From Leptonema illini DSM 21528 (GTDB taxonomy: Bacteria > Spirochaetota > Leptospiria > Leptospirales > Leptonemataceae): a stretch of DNA of 64,000 bases. The notes under the pieces are model-generated. The model saw only the letters and a list, made by a program, of their open reading frames with translations, was not told where the DNA came from and did no database searches. Below, one piece after another: positions 47,473-56,565 of the stretch; position 1 is the first letter of the stretch; each line of letters starts with the position of its first letter. Location of the stretch: positions 4,261,095 through 4,325,094 of the forward strand of contig NZ_JH597773.1 of NCBI RefSeq assembly GCF_000243335.1, in the 5' to 3' direction. The translations under genes and the position numbers were made by a program.

Positions 47473-49604
47473 ATATGCGCGAAGAGGTTACGTCTCTCAT
47501 GCGCCGCAGGTATAGCGCTCTTGCTCTTGCAGTGACGGTGGTGTTGTCGTTAGCCGTTGTTACTGATCTCTTTGCCTCGCCTGTCGACCTGATCACACAA
47601 CCAGAAAAGCAGCCCGTCGGCAAAAGCTTGGAGATCCTTGATGATATCATGGGACAGGCCGTCGTTGAAGACGTCCTGAAAAGCGGCGGCTTTCGTCCCT
47701 CGACAGAGGCCATACCGAATTTCGGTCAGACAAACTACGCCTACTGGATTCGATTGCATCTGAAGAATCCTTCTGCGGAAAAAGTCGAGCGCATGCTGGA
47801 GATCGACTACAGCAATATCGATGAGGTGGACTTTTACCTGTTTTCGGGTGAAAGGCAGATCCGGCACGAGCAGAGCGGGATGCGCTTGCCGTTTCGAAGC
47901 CGGGAGTTTATCCACCATAACTTTGTGTTCCCGGTAACGGTGCCGGCCGGAACGGAATATACGGTTCTTCTCAGATTGAAGACAAGCGGTGGGTTGAACG
48001 TTCCGCTTTACCTGTGGACGCGGGACGGCTTTGTGCAGGCCTATGCAGGCATCCAGCACGGGCTCGGTATCTACTACGGCGTCATGCTGGTGATGATTCT
48101 GTATAACCTCTTTCTCTATGTTACCGTCAGGGATCGAAGTTATCTGTTTTATGTGCTTTATATATTCGGATTTCTCGGTATTCAGCTGACTCTGACGGGG
48201 CATGGGTTCCAGTATCTGTGGCCGGATCTTCCGTTCTTGCAGCGGAATGCCTATGTGATGTTCACCGGTATCTGTCTATCCTCGCTCATCGTCTTTGCTC
48301 GCCGATTCCTGAATACCGAAAGGATCGTGCATCGATACGTCGATCGTTTCCTCAAGGCGTACGGACTGGCGTTTCTGGCTCTGATCGCTACGGTTGTCAT
48401 TCTGCCGCCCGAGATCACGGTGAAGCTTGCCCTGTTTCTGACGGGCCCGGCCCCTGTGATCGTGATGGCGGTCGCCATCACGGCATTCGTCAAAGGCTTC
48501 AGGCCGGCCCGTTACTTCCTGCTGGCCTTCACGGTTCTCATCGGATCGGGCGTCGTGGTCGTCTTCAAGTTCCTGAATATTCTGCCGTCTTCAATTTTTA
48601 CGGATTACGGCCTGTATATTGGATCGGCCATGGAAGTGATTCTGCTCTCCATAGCCCTTGCCGATCGTATCAACGTCATGAAGCAGGAAAAAGAAGAGGC
48701 GCAGACAAGGGCGATCGAGATGCAGAAGGTGTTAACCGAGTCGTATGCTCGTTTTGTTCCGCGGGACTTCCTGGCCAGCCTGGGGAAGGAGTCGATTCTC
48801 GACGTGCGTCTCGGCGATCAAATCCAGAAAGAGATGGCCGTACTGTTCAGCGATATTCGAGCCTTTACCACGCTTTCCGAGCAGATGACGCCCGAGCAGA
48901 ACTTCAATTTCATCAATTCGTATCTCGGACGGATGAGTCCCATTATTCAGAGGAATCAGGGCTATATCGATAAGTTCATCGGAGACGCCATAATGGCTCT
49001 TTTTGAACGCAGTATCATCGATGCCGTCAGAGCGGGCGTCGAGATGCAGCGCTATCTGGAGGAGTATAACGAGCACCGACAGAAGCGCGGGTATCTTCCT
49101 GTCCGTATCGGAGTGGGAATCCATGCCGGCACGCTTATGTTGGGAACGATCGGCGCCGAAGAAAGGCTTGAAGGTACCGTCATCTCTGACACCGTTAACC
49201 TGGCGGCCCGTGTCGAGAGTCTGACCAAGGTGTATGGCGTACGTATCGCCGTAACCGAGGCGGCCGTTGTGTCGATCAACGAGCAACAGATATCAGATCT
49301 GCACTATAGATTTCTTGATCGGGTTCGCGTGAAGGGAAAGACAAGAGCGATATCAGTTTACGAAATATTGAACGGCGATGATCCGTCCGTTCTCGAAAAG
49401 AAGATGCAGACACGGGATGCCTTTATTCAGGCGGCGTCGGCCTTTCATGCGCGGCGCTTCGATGAGGCAAAAGGACTTTTCGAACAGGTGGCGGCGGAAT
49501 TTCCGGATGATAGCGTTACTCAGCTCTATCTGAAGCGCCTGTATCCCATAGTCAATCTGCCGGCAGCCGACGGAGGTCGGGCAGAAGTAAGCGTGCAGGA
49601 TTAG
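47469..49604 (+). CDS. 7TMR-DISM sensor with class III adenylate cyclase domain
   Basis: The 711-residue protein has a signal sequence (about 15-35), a periplasmic sensing domain (DISMED2-like, to about 195) and seven membrane helices (about 205-395). A coiled linker leads to a class III cyclase domain (about 430-630). The metal Asp residues are in VLFSDIRAFTTLSEQM and FIGDAIMALF. Lys in YIDKFIGD and Asp in VISDTVNLAARVES are the residues that specify ATP rather than GTP. A TPR-like tail follows. It would make cAMP in response to an external, probably carbohydrate-like ligand. It overlaps the SDR gene. Confidence 0.9.
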   Translation: MNMREEVTSLMRRRYSALALAVTVVLSLAVVTDLFASPVDLITQPEKQPVGKSLEILDDIMGQAVVEDVLKSGGFRPSTEAIPNFGQTNYAYWIRLHLKNPSAEKVERMLEIDYSNIDEVDFYLFSGERQIRHEQSGMRLPFRSREFIHHNFVFPVTVPAGTEYTVLLRLKTSGGLNVPLYLWTRDGFVQAYAGIQHGLGIYYGVMLVMILYNLFLYVTVRDRSYLFYVLYIFGFLGIQLTLTGHGFQYLWPDLPFLQRNAYVMFTGICLSSLIVFARRFLNTERIVHRYVDRFLKAYGLAFLALIATVVILPPEITVKLALFLTGPAPVIVMAVAITAFVKGFRPARYFLLAFTVLIGSGVVVVFKFLNILPSSIFTDYGLYIGSAMEVILLSIALADRINVMKQEKEEAQTRAIEMQKVLTESYARFVPRDFLASLGKESILDVRLGDQIQKEMAVLFSDIRAFTTLSEQMTPEQNFNFINSYLGRMSPIIQRNQGYIDKFIGDAIMALFERSIIDAVRAGVEMQRYLEEYNEHRQKRGYLPVRIGVGIHAGTLMLGTIGAEERLEGTVISDTVNLAARVESLTKVYGVRIAVTEAAVVSINEQQISDLHYRFLDRVRVKGKTRAISVYEILNGDDPSVLEKKMQTRDAFIQAASAFHARRFDEAKGLFEQVAAEFPDDSVTQLYLKRLYPIVNLPAADGGRAEVSVQD

Positions 49605-49705
49605 AAGCCATCACACATCCCTTTGTGGCTTCTAAATGGCCTGAGACCCGTGGCGCCAGCCTGAATAGCCCGAATGCGGAAGTATCCGGCAATCGGGCTA
49701 TTCAG
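49603..49705. terminator. two hairpins between convergent genes
   Basis: The first is AGAAGCCA with TGGCTTCT (49603-49633). The second is CTGAATAGCCCGA with TCGGGCTATTCAG (49661-49705), a 13-bp stem. They separate the cyclase gene from the leftward operon. Confidence 0.65.
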
Positions 49706-49716
49706 ATAGTCGCTGA

Positions 49717-50970
49717 TCAGAAGTCGATATCGCTGGCCGCTGTGGCGGGAGCAGCGGCGGCAAATTCGGCATTATACCGATTCATGAGATCAGACATCTT
49801 CATGGCGAGCTCAAGATTCGAAGCCATCTGCGGGCTCCAGTGAGCGCTTGCCGCTGACCAGTCCACGACGGAGAGGCCGTATTGCTTGAGAATGGACGAC
49901 GCATCGATTCCCTGCGTTGATCCAATATTCTGATGACACATGATCTTTATATACAGCTCGAAGTCGCCTTTAACCTTTTCTACGGCCGCGCTCGAACCTG
50001 CCGAAGATCCATTGGAAGCTGCGGCAAATCGACCCATGTTCGGATTTGTGAAGGCCTCTCCATATACTTTCGAGATCGCAAACGTCGTATCCTGCGACAT
50101 GCGAGCCATCCATTGCGCTGAGACGTCATCCCAGATGGGCTTTTCGATCTCAAGTATGCGCAGAACTTCGTCAAGAGACGTTCCGCCCGCGATCTTTGCG
50201 TTAGCCGCCGCCCAGTCTTCCATGCTCACCCCCTGGATAGGATCAAGCAATCCGCCGGCCTTTGCGGCCGCGACGTTTTGATTCATCTGAGCGTTCATCT
50301 TTTCGTTGATGGCATCGAGCATGGCCTGCGCCTCGGCCATACCTTCGGCGATGTTGCCGCGAGCCGATTCGAGCGCATAATGAAGGTGGTCGAGATTCTC
50401 GAACCCGGCGGCGATCAGCTTCGATCCGTCGGCATCCACGGCAAGCGCTTCAAGCTCTTTCACGACATCGGTGGCAAGCCGAGTCTTATAATGCTCGGGC
50501 ATCGTATAGGGAATGATGCCGCAATTGCGGATAGAGTTGCCGAAGTAATGGCCGACCCAGCCGTCTGAACTCTCGTCGTTATACACTCTGATCCATGGAG
50601 AGGGCGTATCGAGTTTTTCGCAAAGATAAAGAGATTCCCTGCCGTCGTCTTTTTGATGATAGGCAAAGGGGATATAGTCCGATGGGAATGGCGATTTTGC
50701 AAAGCGCTGATAGACAGGCCGTGTGTTTCCTTTTTCTGCCTGCCAGTCGATGATCACAACTTCGATAGAGTTTGTGCTACCTTCGCCGGCCATGACGAGC
50801 CGTACCTTGCGGCCGGCATATTTGCTGACGATCTGATTCAGGGCTTCGATCTCCGTTCCGTTGCGAGGGATGGAGTTATCAAGAAACCTTCTTGAGCTCT
50901 CAGGATATTCTTTCAGGCCTTTTGTTTTGAAACTGGCAGGATGATCTACCAGCGAGTATCTTTCTTCCAT
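49717..50970 (-). CDS. protein of unknown function in the SPFH cluster (DUF6620-like, uncertain)
   Basis: The 417-residue protein has no signal or membrane segment. The first 150 residues look globular. A helical stretch then leads to two similar modules: one near residues 250-310 (SMEDWAAANAKIAGGTS, then PIWDDVSAQWMARM) and one near 360-410 (VVDWSAASAHWSPQM). The W-x3-A-x2-W-like pattern in both suggests an internal duplication. A link to DUF6620 is from memory of similar domains and is weak. It is the last gene of the leftward operon; a gap of about 140 bases separates it from the SPFH gene. Confidence 0.6.
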   Translation of the reverse strand: MEERYSLVDHPASFKTKGLKEYPESSRRFLDNSIPRNGTEIEALNQIVSKYAGRKVRLVMAGEGSTNSIEVVIIDWQAEKGNTRPVYQRFAKSPFPSDYIPFAYHQKDDGRESLYLCEKLDTPSPWIRVYNDESSDGWVGHYFGNSIRNCGIIPYTMPEHYKTRLATDVVKELEALAVDADGSKLIAAGFENLDHLHYALESARGNIAEGMAEAQAMLDAINEKMNAQMNQNVAAAKAGGLLDPIQGVSMEDWAAANAKIAGGTSLDEVLRILEIEKPIWDDVSAQWMARMSQDTTFAISKVYGEAFTNPNMGRFAAASNGSSAGSSAAVEKVKGDFELYIKIMCHQNIGSTQGIDASSILKQYGLSVVDWSAASAHWSPQMASNLELAMKMSDLMNRYNAEFAAAAPATAASDIDF

Positions 50971-51112
50971 TTGACGTTCCTCTGACTTCCTTCTTTTGGT
51001 TATGTGATAGCCGCCGGACCCCGGGATCCGGGCAGATAAGATTGAGTGTTTTATACGAATTCGACAGGCGAGCGTGCATCGTGCGGCCTGTAATGGTTTT
51101 TTGTTGAGGGTT

Positions 51113-52084
51113 CTATAGCCGTGTTAGCAGATCCTGCTTCTTCGCGGCGAACTCCTCATCGGTGATGAGCTGCATCTCTAACATCTTCTTCAATTTTTCG
51201 AGCTTCGGCATGATGTCGTCCGACTCGGAGGGCTTCATCTGCTTTGCCATTTCAAGCCCCAGCCCCATCTGCATACCCAGATTGCCTCCGCCTTCGTTAC
51301 GGGCGAGATCGCGCATGGCCTGTAGCTGCTGGTGTTGTGCATAGTCGATACCCACTTCTTTCAGCGCCTGCGCCTCGGCGCTCATATCGGCGATACGGCC
51401 GATGCGTGTCTGCGTAGCCTCATCGAAATTCGTTCCCTCTATGCGCAGATCAAGCAGCTCAAGTCCGAGACCGGTGAATATTGGAGCGGATGAGGCAAGG
51501 CAGTGTGCGGCAATCTCGTTACGGTGGCTGCCGATGTCGACGTAGCCGAATGCAGCCGAGGCGAGAAAGTCGCTCATTGGCTGAGTGATGCGCGAAACGA
51601 GCACCTTCTGGATCTCGCGCACGGTATAGATGTGAACCCCGGCAACAAGCCTTCGAAAGAACTCAACCGGATCGACGATGGAGAACGAGAAATTGCCAAA
51701 GATGCCGAGCCCGACGGGAAACTTGAACTTCGGATCGCTGTAGGTGATCGGCGAAGGGGTTCCCCATCTTCGGTTAACAATGTGTCCGGTTCTAAAAAAA
51801 TAAATGCCGACGGTGTGTACGGACTGCATGCCGTACATGGCGTTCTTTACGTTCGTCCAGAAGGGGATGTTGTCGGTTTTCAGCTCATAGCTGCCTTCTT
51901 TCGTGAAGACGCTTTCGATGCGTCCTTCGTATACAAAGAGGCAGCCCTGGCCCGGACCGACGATCAGACGTGATGCATTCTTGATCTCGTTGCCGTCTTC
52001 GGTCCACCGTTCAAAGAGCAATTCGGCATCGGGATTATTCCATTCGATGACCGATCTGAGTGTTTTATTCTGGTTATCGCTCAT
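51113..52084 (-). CDS. SPFH (Band 7) domain protein with C-terminal SHOCT motif
   Basis: The 323-residue protein matches the YdjI/virion-core-like SPFH group. RSVIEWNNPDAELLFERWTE opens the protein, the core includes SRLIVGPGQGCLFVYEGR and PVEFFRRLVAGVHIYTVREI, and a long helix follows. The end is a SHOCT element (LEKLKKMLEMQLITDEEFAA). SPFH proteins form large membrane-associated rings or cages. In Bacillus, the relative YdjI works with zinc-ribbon and TPM partners to recruit PspA-type proteins. Here the partners are zinc-ribbon proteins upstream. It overlaps the gene before it (ATGA). Confidence 0.88.
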   Translation of the reverse strand: MSDNQNKTLRSVIEWNNPDAELLFERWTEDGNEIKNASRLIVGPGQGCLFVYEGRIESVFTKEGSYELKTDNIPFWTNVKNAMYGMQSVHTVGIYFFRTGHIVNRRWGTPSPITYSDPKFKFPVGLGIFGNFSFSIVDPVEFFRRLVAGVHIYTVREIQKVLVSRITQPMSDFLASAAFGYVDIGSHRNEIAAHCLASSAPIFTGLGLELLDLRIEGTNFDEATQTRIGRIADMSAEAQALKEVGIDYAQHQQLQAMRDLARNEGGGNLGMQMGLGLEMAKQMKPSESDDIMPKLEKLKKMLEMQLITDEEFAAKKQDLLTRL

Positions 52085-52968
52085 CTGCTTCTCTCTTCGT
52101 TACTCGGTATAGAAAAATCGAGGCCATGCTCGCCGAGCGTCCATTTGCGGACGTGCTCAATTCGTGAGGCAAGGTCTGATTCGTACTGATTCGCATAATC
52201 GGGGATGATCTCTATACGTGCCTTCAGATACTTTTCAGCGTAGGCTGTGTAGCATTGTAAGAGCTCTTCTTTTGAAAGAACAGGCGATTCATCGTCGCGC
52301 TGAGAACGGTATTTCAGTTCCATGTCATAATAAGCGAGCGCCTCTTCGAAGGCCGCCTCTTCGGCAAGAGCATGCAGAGCATAATGCTCTACGTTACGTG
52401 CGATCGTGCCCGGTTCAAATGTGTTCACCGTCTGGCAATAATCACAGGTCTGATAGTAGGAACGAAAGAAATTGTTTCTGAGCGGCAGAGGAGCCTGGCA
52501 CTGTGTGCACTGAAAGGTCTTTGCAAGCGCCTTTCTGGCCTCATCATGAAGCAGATGTGCCGCGGCAGCGGGAACGCGTATCCCGGCGATGCGCAATTCC
52601 CGGTCAAGCTGATGCTGAAGAGTCAGGCCTTTGTTTTGCTCTCTCTCATAGAGCGGATAGAAACGTGCGTAGAATTCGTCAAGACTGCCCTCCCGGTCTT
52701 CGACGGCCGCCTCTTCGCGCTCCTGAATCTCTTCGAGTGCGGGGGTAACCTTCTCCTGATAGGTATCTGAGATCTTTGAGATAAGCTCTTTGAGCTGTGT
52801 TTCAATACCCTGATAGGCGACGCCAAACGCAGTCGTATCGAAGTTCTCGACCAGAAGCAATGCAGGCAGAGCGGCATTGGCTTCGTTTACGATTTCGTGA
52901 AAGCGATTTTCGATCTTAATCAGAAAGGCATCCCAGCGTTCAGCGATCTTAGCAATTTCCTGTTCCAT
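52081..52968 (-). CDS. helical protein with central zinc-ribbon-like CxxC pairs
   Basis: The 295-residue protein is helical and acidic in its first 130 residues. It has two CxxC pairs at C154/C157 (FQCTQCQAPLPLRNN) and C175/C178 (QTCDYCQTVNTFEPG), the spacing of a zinc ribbon. More helices follow. There is no membrane segment. It lies between the zinc-ribbon gene cut by IS copy 2 and the SPFH gene, overlapping the latter by four bases. It is likely a partner that attaches to the SPFH assembly; no family name was recognised. Confidence 0.65.
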   Translation of the reverse strand: MEQEIAKIAERWDAFLIKIENRFHEIVNEANAALPALLLVENFDTTAFGVAYQGIETQLKELISKISDTYQEKVTPALEEIQEREEAAVEDREGSLDEFYARFYPLYEREQNKGLTLQHQLDRELRIAGIRVPAAAAHLLHDEARKALAKTFQCTQCQAPLPLRNNFFRSYYQTCDYCQTVNTFEPGTIARNVEHYALHALAEEAAFEEALAYYDMELKYRSQRDDESPVLSKEELLQCYTAYAEKYLKARIEIIPDYANQYESDLASRIEHVRKWTLGEHGLDFSIPSNEERSR

Positions 52969-53058
52969 ATGTTAGAATACTCAGTAAAATTGATGCCCGC
53001 AGAAATCGCAGAAGCGCAGATCTGTTCCTTCCGGGCGGGCTGCCCCGCAACCGGGACA

Positions 53059-54436
53059 GATTATGTCCCGAATTTAGTTAGAGTTTGAAAAGGCGGAACC
53101 CTGGCCCAAAATGGGCCGAACACCACATTCCCTTACGGAGGGTTCCATATGAAGAAGAACGAACGGGCAGAAACCAGTCAAACACAAAGCCTTACGGCCG
53201 AAGGTTTTCGGGATTATATTCGAACCAGCCTCGATGCTCGAGTGCGCGAATTTGCACTCGGTTACGTAGGAGCTTTGATTCTCGAAGAAATCGAAACGTT
53301 ATGCGGCAAGACAGGGGAGCATAAGAGAGGCCGTGGTCTTGCCCATCGAGGCGGCAGCCAGCGTGGTTCCATTGTGCTCGATGGTGAAAGGGTGGCCATC
53401 CAGAGGCCCAGAGCTCGAAGCAATGGCAAGGAAGTGAAGCTGGAGCGATATGAGATCCTTCAGGATCGCTCTGATCTTCGCGAGCATGTTGAGCGCCTGA
53501 TGCTGGCAGGCATCAGCACCCGGAACTATGAAAAGACGCTGAGAAAGACAGAAGCCTCTCTCGGCCTTTCGCGGAGTGCGGTTTCGCGGGAGTTTGTGAA
53601 GTCCAGCCGTGAGTCGCTCAATCATTTGAATTCACGCAGGTTTCCTGATCAGACATTCTGGTGTATTGTTCTTGATGGCATCGTATTCGGCGGCTCTGTC
53701 GTAATCGTTGCTCTCGGGGTCGATACGGCCGGAAACAAGCATTTTCTGGGCATTTCTGAGGGGTCTACAGAGAATGCTGATAGCGCACTCAGTGTCCTTC
53801 AATCAATCGAGAGCCGTGATATCCGCTTCACAGATCGTGTGCTTGTCGTCATGGATGGATCAAAGGCTCTTGAAAAAGCGGCCAGAGAGTTCTTCGGAAA
53901 GAAGGCAGAGATCCAACTCTGCTACCTTCATAAACAGAGAAATGTTCTTGCCAAGCTCCCACGGAAGTATCATGCAGAATTCTGCAAGAGATACAAGCAG
54001 GCATTCAGCGCTAACAGTTACGAAGATGTCGCAAGCGAGATGCGGTCCGTTCTATCATGGCTCGAATCCATCAGCTACAGTGCCTCTCAGAGTCTTCAGG
54101 AGGGTTTAGAGGCACTGTTAACGCTGCATCGCATCAATATGCCGCCGAAATTGAGAACATCCTTTTACACAACCAATCTGATCGATTCGGCATTCTCGAA
54201 TCCCAGATCTCAGCTTAACCGGGTTAAACGGTCAAGGCCTCAGACAGACCAGGTGCTCCGATGGGTCGGTAGTCTCCTGCTATCACAGGAGGAACAATTC
54301 CGTAAGGTGCGGTCATACACTCATATCCATGAGTTCTTAAACACCTTCCTGGATAAAAAGATTGACGAGCGGATCTCGGCATAGGATGCATTCAGTGGGT
54401 CCTGCCTCAAAGTCTAACTATCACTGGGACATAGTC
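53059..54436 (+). mobile_element. IS256-family insertion sequence, copy 2
   Basis: The element is 1378 bp, starting GATTATGTCCCG and ending GGGACATAGTC. A perfect 9-bp target duplication, accgggaca, lies at 53050-53058 and 54437-54445. This fixes the ends of the element for all copies. Upstream of the transposase is the hairpin GGCCCA-AAA-TGGGCC (53103-53117). The insertion broke the zinc-ribbon gene and also moved the SPFH operon away from its promoter. Confidence 0.97.
53149..54384 (+). CDS. IS256-family transposase (copy 2)
   Basis: An intact 411-residue transposase, nearly identical to that of copy 1. D176 and D236, the CYLHKQRN signature and the helical C-terminus are all present. ACGGAGG lies seven bases before ATG. 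It differs from copy 1 at KKAE (SRAE in copy 1) and LEALLTL (LETLLTL in copy 1). The clean target duplication shows that this copy entered by transposition. Confidence 0.95.
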   Translation: MKKNERAETSQTQSLTAEGFRDYIRTSLDARVREFALGYVGALILEEIETLCGKTGEHKRGRGLAHRGGSQRGSIVLDGERVAIQRPRARSNGKEVKLERYEILQDRSDLREHVERLMLAGISTRNYEKTLRKTEASLGLSRSAVSREFVKSSRESLNHLNSRRFPDQTFWCIVLDGIVFGGSVVIVALGVDTAGNKHFLGISEGSTENADSALSVLQSIESRDIRFTDRVLVVMDGSKALEKAAREFFGKKAEIQLCYLHKQRNVLAKLPRKYHAEFCKRYKQAFSANSYEDVASEMRSVLSWLESISYSASQSLQEGLEALLTLHRINMPPKLRTSFYTTNLIDSAFSNPRSQLNRVKRSRPQTDQVLRWVGSLLLSQEEQFRKVRSYTHIHEFLNTFLDKKIDERISA

Positions 54437-54707
54437 ACCGGGACATTTCTTTGTTTTAAGTGCCGGCGCTTCCTGCTTGTAGCGCTGCGTGGATTTCAGT
54501 GCGTTGCCGAGAATCCCGCTCAGTAAGGATGGGGGTTTATCCGTATTATTTTCTTCTGTATGCATGTTGCCCTGTCGTTCTGCGTTAACAGAAAACCAGG
54601 GCTTCGTTCTTTTTCAAAAAATTGTGAAAAGAGTTTTGAAGAAATGCGACATGTATCGACAAAAGGTATGCCGGTTGAAAGTGGATTGTTTTGAACTGTC
54701 AGATTTG

Positions 54708-55796
54708 TTAGAGGCTTAAGGCAAGCTGGTTTGAATCTCTCTCTGCAAGAATATCGGCAAGCGGTAATCTTTCATATTTGCCGATCCATCGACTACACTC
54801 TTTCGTGCATTCTCTCAAGAAGTGAAGCTGCAATTCTCGCTCTTGCATAGTCATTACAGGGAAGCCAAAAAAATCATTCCAGTATCGAACGGGTTTGTCT
54901 TCGGCCTTTCGTCCTTCTATGAAGGTCAGATGATTTCGAATACGATTTCCTGTAACCTGATTCAGCGAGTCTGGATTTCTTGTCATCTGGTCATGAAGCA
55001 GCAGTTGAAAGCTCGCGTCTATATCAATGCCGATCGAATTTCGCTCCGACGAGAGGGCGGCCAGCATGGTTGTACCTGTGCCAAGAAACGGATCGAGTAC
55101 CGTATCATGCCGCAGGGAATACATATTGATCAACCGGTAGGCAAGCTCAAAAGGAAAAGCTGCACTACGATCTCTTCTTGCACCTGAAAAAGCCTGTCGA
55201 ATACCTTTAAAATCCCAGACATCAGAGAACCATATATTGCGTTCTTCCCAGAAGAAGGCGGATTGTGTGCGTCGCAATCGCTCCTCGGCGCTATTGAACA
55301 GGCGTTTGCCTTCTTTGCGGAAAATCAGAATGTATTCGTGTTCAAGGGTAACGTAAGCGCCGGCAGGTAACATGCCACTGCCCATAAATTTATTCGGAGC
55401 GTTCGTCTGTTTACGCCAGATAATATTCGGTAGGTTGCGCAAACCGAGAGAGAGGCAGCTCTGTAGAATCCGCGAGTGATTTGGGTAGAGACGGAATTCT
55501 TTTGCTATTGTGCGGGTGGCATCACCGATGTTGATACAGAGAATCCCGCCCGGTCGCATAACGCGAAAGCACTCCTGCCATACGGAATCAAGCAAGCGGT
55601 GCATTCGTTCGAAGGCCTGCTCCGGTTGATTCTCGATTAATGTACCGTCGATCGACGAATCCTGTTCGGCGAACATGGCATCCCACATCTCGATCATGGG
55701 ATAAGGCGGTGAGGTAACGACGAGATCAACCGAGGCGTCGTCAATTCCGCTCATATCGGTGGCCGAACCTGAAATCCAGCGATGCTCCGTTCTCAC
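54708..55796 (-). CDS. DNA methyltransferase, beta-class (N4-cytosine or N6-adenine)
   Basis: The 362-residue enzyme has catalytic motif IV first, VVTSPPYPMIEMWD at about residues 26-39. The SAM-binding motif I comes late, LDPFLGTGTTMLAA at about 235-248. This is the beta-class order. SPPY is common in N4-cytosine enzymes but also occurs in N6-adenine ones, so the product base is open. The start is GTG 55796. It lies 30 bases after the Gp37/Gp68-type gene on the same strand. No restriction enzyme is adjacent. The C-terminal 90 residues are extra and unassigned. Confidence 0.85.
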   Translation of the reverse strand: MRTEHRWISGSATDMSGIDDASVDLVVTSPPYPMIEMWDAMFAEQDSSIDGTLIENQPEQAFERMHRLLDSVWQECFRVMRPGGILCINIGDATRTIAKEFRLYPNHSRILQSCLSLGLRNLPNIIWRKQTNAPNKFMGSGMLPAGAYVTLEHEYILIFRKEGKRLFNSAEERLRRTQSAFFWEERNIWFSDVWDFKGIRQAFSGARRDRSAAFPFELAYRLINMYSLRHDTVLDPFLGTGTTMLAALSSERNSIGIDIDASFQLLLHDQMTRNPDSLNQVTGNRIRNHLTFIEGRKAEDKPVRYWNDFFGFPVMTMQERELQLHFLRECTKECSRWIGKYERLPLADILAERDSNQLALSL

Positions 55797-55826
55797 ACTT
55801 GCAGGAAAACCGATGACTATTAAGTG

Positions 55827-56564
55827 TCAAGTGGATCGAGCAAGAGCTTTGGTTGAAACAGCTGGCATTTCATCCCATGTGCGACCTTCCAAAAGCCGGC
55901 CAGCCTTCTTTTTGTTGTATCCTCCCCATTGTTTAAAGAAAAAAGGAACATTACTTTCAATGCATTGATCACGAATTTCTAATACCCAGCGACTATCAAT
56001 GGGCCTGGCCTTCGGGCCTGATTCACCCCCAACTATCACCCAATCGATCCCGGAGAGATTGAGGTTGGGGAGTGGGCCCAGTAATGGCTCTAGCGATAAA
56101 AACTTAATGTGAGCATCACACCCTCGCAAATGGTCGAGACGGTAGCTAACCTTTGAATCTTCTATGCTGACACCCATCCAGATATTTTTCCTCCAAGGAA
56201 GTGAAGGGCTCAACTGTAAGAGTCGATCGGAACGCTTTGTCAACACTTGAAATCTATGCCAGAATGCGCGCTCCATAGTATCGAAAACTTGTCTGATATA
56301 CGTGAGCGGTACGCCCCTATGGAAGAGATCACTCATCGAATTTACAAAAATTGTCTGAGGCTTTTTCCATGATAACGGAAGTTCAAGCAATTGCGGTTGC
56401 TGTGTTAGCTTGAAGCCATTCCGATAGTTGGATTGACCCATAGCCTGTAGTCGGCGTGACATTCGCTCAGCATAACAATTCTTGCATCCGCTGCTGATCT
56501 TTGAGCAACCGGTTACCGGATTCCATGTAGATTCAGTCCACTCAATTTCAGATCCTAGCGCCAT
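55827..56564 (-). CDS. phage Gp37/Gp68-type (DUF5131) three-Cys protein
   Basis: The 245-residue protein opens with [20 protein letters not shown] and carries the cysteines C20-x6-C27-x2-C30 in [20 protein letters not shown], a radical-SAM-like iron-sulfur motif. Further family motifs are [39 protein letters not shown] and [15 protein letters not shown]. It occurs in phages and beside TcmP, as here: TcmP ends one base before its ATG. Its reaction is unknown. G+C is low, so it was probably acquired with TcmP. Confidence 0.9.
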   Translation of the reverse strand: MALGSEIEWTESTWNPVTGCSKISSGCKNCYAERMSRRLQAMGQSNYRNGFKLTQQPQLLELPLSWKKPQTIFVNSMSDLFHRGVPLTYIRQVFDTMERAFWHRFQVLTKRSDRLLQLSPSLPWRKNIWMGVSIEDSKVSYRLDHLRGCDAHIKFLSLEPLLGPLPNLNLSGIDWVIVGGESGPKARPIDSRWVLEIRDQCIESNVPFFFKQWGGYNKKKAGRLLEGRTWDEMPAVSTKALARST

Positions 56565-56565
56565 T

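Larger units (their letters stand above)
52981..54565 (-). pseudogene. 65-residue zinc-ribbon protein gene interrupted by IS copy 2
   Basis: The gene starts at ATG 54565 (minus strand), with AGGG five bases upstream, and reads 43 codons up to the IS. Its remaining part lies at 52981-53058. Removing the 1378-bp IS and one 9-bp target repeat joins the two in frame. The product of 65 residues starts MHTEENNTDKPPSLL, has a polar helix, and ends in a zinc ribbon (KKCPGCGAARPEG, then FCDFCGHQFY) and TGA. It is too short and too broken to show as a normal reading frame. It was the first gene of the SPFH operon, with 12 bases between its stop and the next ATG. Confidence 0.9.
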
